From assembly GCA_036940085.1 (NCBI GenBank), contig JALLBK010000474.1, positions 1 to 23,953 on the forward strand: a DNA stretch of 23,953 nucleotides, read 5' to 3'. Below are positions 18,533-23,953 of the stretch, piece after piece. Positions within the stretch are counted from its first letter, which is position 1; every line of letters starts with the position of its first letter. The stretch comes from Discostella pseudostelligera. Its lineage: Eukaryota > Bacillariophyta > Thalassiosirophyceae > Thalassiosirales > Thalassiosiraceae. The notes below the pieces were generated by a model, which saw nothing but the letters and a program-made list of their open reading frames with translations, was not told the origin of the DNA and searched no databases. The position numbers and the translations under genes are program-made.

Positions 18533-21500
18533 TTAAAGGCGAGACCGGAGATCGGGCGCTGGCTTCATTGCAGACGTCGATTCATATCGTTTCTCCGGAA
18601 CGTTATTGCGAGCAAGTAACTTGTCAAACTCTCGTCCATCCTTAAGCATTTTAGCTGTTTCTGACACTTGAACATCCGATCTCAGTCCTCGCTCAATCAA
18701 CATACTATCCGGCAAGTACCTTGCCAATATGTTCTGTTCGAGATCTTCAGTGATTTCGGCCTAAAACGTTGAAATAATGTTCTTCAGAGCCGGCGGTATA
18801 TTGGGTAAGTTCTGAAATATCTGCAGAACTTGACGTACCTTATACACAGAGAAGTCCTTCTTTATGTCTTTGATGATGTCCGCTCTCAGTGCGTCGAGCT
18901 CCCTTCTAGCAGAATCAAACTTGCTCGCCTTTAGCTTCCTTTGCAATTCTTTCAGCTGGGCCTCATAAACTACTTCCAACTTTATGTCGCCTTCCTTCTG
19001 CCTTTGTTCTACAAATCGTTGAAAGTCCTTGTAGGTTGAGTCATCCACCTTGAACTTGTCTGTAAGCAAATGACTCTTACTCCATTCGGCTGCATAGTCA
19101 GAGTATGTTCCAGAGTTGAGGAGAATGACTTCTAACGGCGATGCTTTCTGCGGATCTATTTTGTAGTCCACTTCGACACCTCCGCCATCCTTCACCTGCC
19201 TTCCATGAGCTGTGAGGAAAACATTTCGATCCTTGTCAGCAACCTTTTTGGATTTGTACTTTGCGCCACCATTCTCTGCGTCCGCAGATGAGCCTTCCTC
19301 GTAGACGGTGCTTTGAATGCACCTTTGTTTGTAACCAGCGGGGCAATGCATGAGTTTATCGTTGAATGCAGGAAAAATACTTCAGTGCTCTGATAACCGA
19401 TAACGCACCTTCCACTAGGAGTATAATACTTGGCCACGGTATATTTCAGAGCTGTTTGATAAAGTTCGATGAGAGGATATCAAATGGCATGGACGGAATC
19501 TACGGGCAATACGACAGTCTTACCTGTTTGATATGGTAGATCTTGCACATTCTGGACCAATCCTTTCCCAAACGTTCGTCCTTTTCCAACAATCACTCCT
19601 ACATCAAGGTCTTGGATGGCACCAGCTACGATTTCCGCAGCGCTGGCAGTCTGTTCATTTACCAAGACCGCAAGCCGAGTTTTGGGATCAAGAATAGGTT
19701 CAGTTACACTCTTGTAGAGTGTTTCAGGAAATCCACGTCCTTTAGCACTAACAATATCAGATCCATGCGGAACGAAAAGAGTGGCAACATCCACGGCAGA
19801 CGTCAGAAGACCTCCAGGGTTGCTGCGGAGGTCAAGAACAAGACCCTTAATTTCCAGACGAGAGTTTCAATTATGAGAACACAGCTCGATGTGCATTTTA
19901 CGTTGAGGACTAGCAGTTGCGCGCAAGCACGCAACTCACCTTCAGCTTGGTTGGATCCATAGCTACCAAGCCTGCATCATCTCTAACATCTGAATCACTA
20001 GCCGCTAGTTGGGACGAGCCATGTTGCAGGGCACGGATCGCATACCGCACCTCTCGTCCAGCATCGTTAGCAAACCCACTAAGATCGATGTATCCTATCC
20101 CGTCACTCGGATCTCCAATGAACCCTGACGATGAGATAGACAAGATTGTGTGAGCAATTTCATCAAGATGCGGAGCAAGGAAACGAGGCAAACATGTCAT
20201 ATTATCTACGAACCAAAATATTTGACGTCCGGAATATGCACAACACTTCTCTCAATAGTGATTGTTTGCGGTTCATTGACGCCATCGCGCAGGAACATAA
20301 TCGATACAGGCGTCCCGGGTTCACCACGCAAATGATTTTGTACTTCGTCGACGGCAGTAGTAGGTTTGATGTCAAAGTCATCGATGGCGAGAAGCTTGTC
20401 ACCCACACGCATACCTGCGTCATAAGCGTAACCTGATTTTGATGCAAATGAAAATGCACATGGCATTCATGAGATTCAAACTAGACGTTGTCAATAGGCG
20501 AACACCTGATCGAGGACTGTCATCATACCTTCAAATGCAGACACCACACGAATACCATCTTCCATGGATTTTTTACGAGCTCTTTTACGCTCAATTTCAT
20601 CTAAGTCAACATCCTCATCCTTGTCTGTAGCCTTCTTCTCAAGTTTATTCACTCTACCCCCATCATTTTGCCTAACGGCGACTGGGGGCGATGAAATCGA
20701 AAGTGGCTTGTCAGAGGTAGAGGGCGATTCAATCATCTCCTCTTTGCTGCTACCACCAACAATTGGCTTCTCCTCGGATGAAACATCCTCCTCTTCGGAC
20801 AACAACTTCAAATTGGTTCCACCGCGGATGACCAAGCCAACGCCACCATACTTTCCAGTGACACTCTCTTCCAATTCCCTCGCTTCCAACCTACTCTCGA
20901 ACTCGGTGTACGGGTCCAAACTAGCGGTCATGGCCTTAACACCAGTCTCAAACAACTTTTGCACATCAACCTTGTCGACATAGGCATCATTCAAATCATT
21001 CAATATTGTTTCGAACAGGATAACGGGCTGGTTCACATTGTTGACATTCTTATTCTCTGCAGCGACTTTGCTCATGCCTTCTGAGCTTTGGAAATTATTG
21101 TTGATAGAACCACCATTGAATGCATCATGGTAATCGGCAAGCAATGGTAGGAAGAGGAAGCCTAGTGTTGCTATGCCCCCCGCTAAGAAAGATGGCAATG
21201 CCACTTTCAGGAATGATCTAATGTTGGCATTGGCGTCGTCGGCTGGTGTGGCTTCTTCGACATTCTGATCATCATCAGTAACTTTATCACCATTATCTTT
21301 TCCGAACTTTCCGAACAAAAACAGAGACGTAGAGGAAGTAGACGATGATATGTGGCTATGTTTCAGCAGGCAACTGTTGACGTCATTGTGGGTATTGATG
21401 AGTTTTCTATGTGCCGATAAAGCTCGAGGAGGTGCAATGACGATCTGTCGATCAATTCTAGGCCTACTAGGGATGATGGATATCGGTGTAGGTTCGAAAG

Positions 21501-21603
21501 CAAAACCTGCAGACATCTGCGACACCAGGAGGAGCGTCTCGAGTAGCAGCATTTTTCTCGACGACGGCGATGAACAATTTGTTTGTCGGCTACGTTGTTT
21601 CAT
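18533..21603 (-). CDS. Plastid carboxyl-terminal processing protease (CtpA/D1 processing type, S41), 7 exons
   Basis: Serine endoprotease of peptidase family S41; plastid members trim the C-terminus of PSII protein D1 in the thylakoid lumen. Exons, in transcript order: 20529-21603, 20214-20432, 19940-20124, 19524-19845, 19409-19451, 18839-19322, 18533-18760 (851 aa). The six introns are 96, 89, 94, 72, 86 and 78 bp with donors GTATGA, GTTCGT, GTGAGT, GTAAGA, GTGCGT and GTACGT. Each join restores family sequence, e.g. SAFEG-YAYDAGMRVGD, TKLK-GLVLDLRSNPGG and YYTPSGR-CIQSTVYEEG. The N-terminus has a signal peptide ending SAGFAFEP (AF plastid motif) and a membrane segment near 126-152. The PDZ domain begins GGVGLVIRGG (253-262) and resumes at DGIRVVSAFEG after an 86-residue charged insert. 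The catalytic dyad is Ser561 (TASAAE, codon 19642-19644) and Lys587 (FGKGLVQ, codon 19564-19566). The start is the ATG at 21603; an ATG at 21552 is an alternative. Confidence 0.9.
21378..21385. promoter_or_regulatory. CRE palindrome TGACGTCA inside CtpA exon 1
   Basis: A perfect TGACGTCA lies about 220 bp downstream of the CtpA start codon, in the poorly conserved presequence region. It matches the sites at 106, 116 and 6240. Being within coding sequence it may be chance; a downstream promoter element is only a possibility. Confidence 0.2.
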
Positions 21604-22206
21604 GTCATTCAACAGTATCGGAGCGATGATTAATTAATGACCCTTGCTCTCTAATTCCAAATCCCACTCAGAACAACCCGAGACAGCACCGATCACATTA
21701 CTTCCCAGCCAATGACGGAATAATAATTGTATGATTTTGATTTTGAGCCATGCTGGTGATGACGACGACATTGGATGGAGGCTGATGTCAAGTTCTGAGC
21801 AAGATGTTCGGCGTCGGCGGCAGCAGCAGGAGCATACAGGGAGAACAACACAGCCACCACGGCACGCGATGGAGTGGTGGCGGCTGCCGGCTTGCCACAC
21901 CCTACATCACCGTCTGACGGCACCTATGGTACCAACTGACGGACAGCGGACAGGCACCTCAGAGTGGAGAGCGAGAGCACGTGGAAGAGGAAGACGTTTA
22001 CATGTCTGGTTCAGTATTCAGTACGGCTCATCTGCCCAGCTCAACATTGGCTCTCATTCAGACATGAAACTGATGATAACTCTATTTCTTTATTATCAAA
22101 CAGAAATGGAGCTGAATAAAATGCAAGAAAATGGACTATTTGCATGCGCACGGAATACCTGTCTCTAACGACGATAGTCATGAGCCCTCCAGTCACTTCG
22201 AATGAT
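21604..22206. other. 603 bp gene-free interval between the two S41 protease genes
   Basis: Holds the CtpA promoter and the 3' flank of the upstream paralogue. Small frames on both strands are Arg- or Cys-rich shadows without domains. No repeat array, RNA gene or mobile element ends were found, so nothing marks how the tandem pair arose. Confidence 0.5.
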
Positions 22207-23953
22207 TCAAGTGGGTGTATTTGCCAATAAACTCCTGAATCTATTTGTGTCATCGATAATACTCACTGCTTCTTTGACACAACCATCGTGTTGCAAACTT
22301 CGTCTTATCAACTCGCTCTGAGAAAGTTGTCGAGCAAGTATATTTTGCTCTAATTCCAACCGAATAATTTCATTGCATGTCTCAAAATCGTTGAGCAAAT
22401 ATTGCACAACTCGCCGTCGAAGATTTGCCAACCTTCTTTGAATTTGGGTCGAATCATGATCTGATTCATCAGACAGTTGTGCGATCTTCCTTAGCAGATG
22501 CTGCTCATCGAAGTAATCCAATAGATTGAGGTTGCCTCGTCTCTCTTCCTTCACGACAAATGATTTGAAGTCGGCATAAACTGCGTCATTGACAACCAAA
22601 TCAGTATTGTAATATGAGGCCTGGTTGTGTTGTGCACAAAACTCTGTTGTAAATGCAAAGTACGCTCCGGAAGATGATAGGATAGAATTGAGCAAAGATG
22701 TCTTGGGCTCAACCAGGTAGTCGACCTCGATACCGTTCCTGTCATTGACCAACCTCCCATTCTTTGTGTGAAATGCCTTTCCTACCTGATCAATATTCTC
22801 GCGGTTATGCACAGGTCCATTTTGGTATTGCTTTCGTTGTACACAGCGACCACTTGGCGTGTAGAACTCATGATATGTCAGCTTTAGTGCGCCACCATCA
22901 GGCAACCCCATTTCTCGCTGACCGATACCTTTCCCTAGTGTCGACTCATCAGCTCCAATAATAATAGCTTTATCCAAATCTTGGAACACCCCAGATAGAA
23001 ATTCAGCAGCCGACGCGGTCCTTTTATTGGTAAGTATGACTATCTTCGTATCATCAGGATCTATAATTTGTTTTCCATCAAAGAAGATGCCGTCACTCTC
23101 AATGGAAGGAAACTCGCTTCTACTGTAACCATACTGTCTGAGATCTAGTTTCCCACTGTGATAAATTTCGTTTGGATGCATGGGACCATTCCCTTCCGAT
23201 GAACCGAGGACAGCGCCGTCAGGAAAAAATAGTGATGCGATTTGCACTGCCGAGAAGAGTTCTCCACCTGAATTATTGCGCAAATCAAGAATGAGACCAT
23301 TCACGTGTTGGTTTTGCAGCAAAGCCTTTTGCATTGCTTTTCCTGCATCACGCCCGAAACGTTGGAGTTTTATGTAACCAATATCAGAATCATTGTCTAA
23401 TGTTCCAGCTAGATCCAACGCAGGTCCGTCGAGAGAATCACTCCAATCAGCAGGAAGTGGCCGGGTGATATGCTTGTAAATCTTACTCCACATGGCCTTC
23501 GTTTCCTTTTTGGTGAGATCTTGATGGTAAATTTTCAGATGAGTGTTGATGCTGTTTTTGATGATTGAATACCATTTTCCCTTAATGGATCCCTTAATGT
23601 TCGCGAGGTAAAGTTGCACGAGATTGTCGATCAAATTACCTCTTGAACAGCCATCATCATGCGTCGGACGTGGGATGATATCGATGCTTTGTTCTACTAC
23701 GTTGCGGAGATGTTCATTTTTAATCGAATCGGTGCCGTATCGTGGATCATAGTTGAATGCATTGTATAGTAATGTTTGATCAATCTTGGGGAGAGGTACA
23801 TTGTTGGCTGTACAATAAACAGCCAAATGATTCATGATCATGGCTCCGCGAACTGCAATTTGCGAGTTCATGAGCACCAGTTTCTCGATCGATGAGATCA
23901 ATATCTTGTTGCCCCTAGCAAGTCGATGAAGTGATAGCTTGATCACTCGACGA
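22207..23953 (-). CDS. S41 C-terminal processing protease paralogue, no PDZ seen; 5' end beyond window
   Basis: Second S41-family serine protease, partial: the frame is open through the right edge of the window, so the true start and any targeting sequence are not visible (582 codons present, no introns). The catalytic half is well preserved: IGYIKLQRFGRDAGKAM, VNGLILDLRNNSGG, Ser in KRTASAAEF (codon 23011-23013), Lys in STLGKGIGQ (codon 22930-22932) and YHEFYTPSGRCVQRKQY. The C-terminal tail LELEQNILARQLSQSELIRR parallels LEQNILARYLPDSMLIERGL of the neighbouring CtpA, showing common descent. Between the DPRYG motif and IGYI there are about 120 residues, polar and probably helical, with none of the PDZ hallmarks (no GVG strand, no AGMRVGD). 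Either the PDZ was lost and replaced or it has diverged beyond recognition. Activity is likely from the dyad; substrate selection would differ from CtpA. Confidence 0.8.
   Translation of the reverse strand, partial: RRVIKLSLHRLARGNKILISSIEKLVLMNSQIAVRGAMIMNHLAVYCTANNVPLPKIDQTLLYNAFNYDPRYGTDSIKNEHLRNVVEQSIDIIPRPTHDDGCSRGNLIDNLVQLYLANIKGSIKGKWYSIIKNSINTHLKIYHQDLTKKETKAMWSKIYKHITRPLPADWSDSLDGPALDLAGTLDNDSDIGYIKLQRFGRDAGKAMQKALLQNQHVNGLILDLRNNSGGELFSAVQIASLFFPDGAVLGSSEGNGPMHPNEIYHSGKLDLRQYGYSRSEFPSIESDGIFFDGKQIIDPDDTKIVILTNKRTASAAEFLSGVFQDLDKAIIIGADESTLGKGIGQREMGLPDGGALKLTYHEFYTPSGRCVQRKQYQNGPVHNRENIDQVGKAFHTKNGRLVNDRNGIEVDYLVEPKTSLLNSILSSSGAYFAFTTEFCAQHNQASYYNTDLVVNDAVYADFKSFVVKEERRGNLNLLDYFDEQHLLRKIAQLSDESDHDSTQIQRRLANLRRRVVQYLLNDFETCNEIIRLELEQNILARQLSQSELIRRSLQHDGCVKEAVSIIDDTNRFRSLLANTPT

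Noticed and set aside
18831..18836. isolated TGACGT/ACGTCA half sites (also near 11687, 14517 and 20223)
   Set aside because: Six-base matches inside coding or intron sequence at about the rate expected by chance; only the full palindromes in promoters were kept.
18761..18838. CtpA frame reading on into an alternative C-terminus (RQVLQIFQNLP...)
   Set aside because: This is the last intron; splicing to 18760 restores LEQNILARYLPDSMLIERGL, which is shared with the paralogue.
20433..20466. apparent ATG start of the PDZ frame on the minus strand
   Set aside because: It lies in intron 1 of CtpA; the real sequence enters at 20432 after the SAFEG junction.
1..23953. tRNA, rRNA, CRISPR, transposon or bacterial operon features
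   Set aside because: I looked for cloverleaf stems, regular spaced repeats, transposase-like frames with terminal repeats and close same-strand gene runs, and saw none.

Overview
The window looks like nuclear DNA of a diatom, most likely a centric one (Thalassiosira/Skeletonema/Cyclotella type). The grounds are: genes on both strands with no operons; twelve inferable GT-AG introns, all 72-105 bp; and proteins with a signal peptide followed by an AF-type motif (DAF, AAF, FAF), the bipartite plastid presequence of algae with red-lineage secondary plastids. The gene content (COG8, F-box protein, plastid sigma factor, CtpA proteases, PHS phosphate transporter) is that of a photosynthetic eukaryote. 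This is inference from sequence alone; no species is claimed.

Layout: COG8 (+, 250-2509, 1 intron) converges on a TPR protein (-, 2619-4286). After an 821 bp gap comes an orphan plastid-targeted protein (-, 5108-5959). It is divergent from a plastid sigma-70 factor (+, 6532-8175), and their shared promoter carries a perfect TGACGTCA site. A PHS-family phosphate transporter (+, 8933-11371, 1 intron) converges on an FBXO9-like F-box protein (-, 11487-12908). That gene is divergent from an orphan acidic membrane protein (+, 13353-15014), which converges within 65 bp on a DUF7733-like membrane protein (-, 15080-15962, 1 intron). Divergent from this is a vWA-domain protein (+, 16354-18231, 3 introns). 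The window ends with two S41 C-terminal processing proteases in tandem on the minus strand: a seven-exon CtpA (18533-21603) and an intronless paralogue running off the right edge (22207-23953) in which no PDZ domain can be seen.

Several gene models here were obtained by joining reading frames at splice sites. Open reading frames alone give truncated proteins for COG8, the transporter, the DUF7733-like protein, the vWA protein and CtpA.

How the genes fit together: there is no gene cluster in the bacterial sense. A plastid theme links the sigma factor, its divergent plastid-targeted partner and CtpA (thylakoid-lumen protein maturation, e.g. D1). The most unusual items are the tandem S41 pair with one member apparently lacking PDZ, the large insertions inside conserved domains (sigma region 4, CtpA PDZ, transporter loop), and perfect CRE palindromes (the diatom CO2/cAMP element type) in two promoters. 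I see no mobile element, CRISPR array, tRNA or rRNA.
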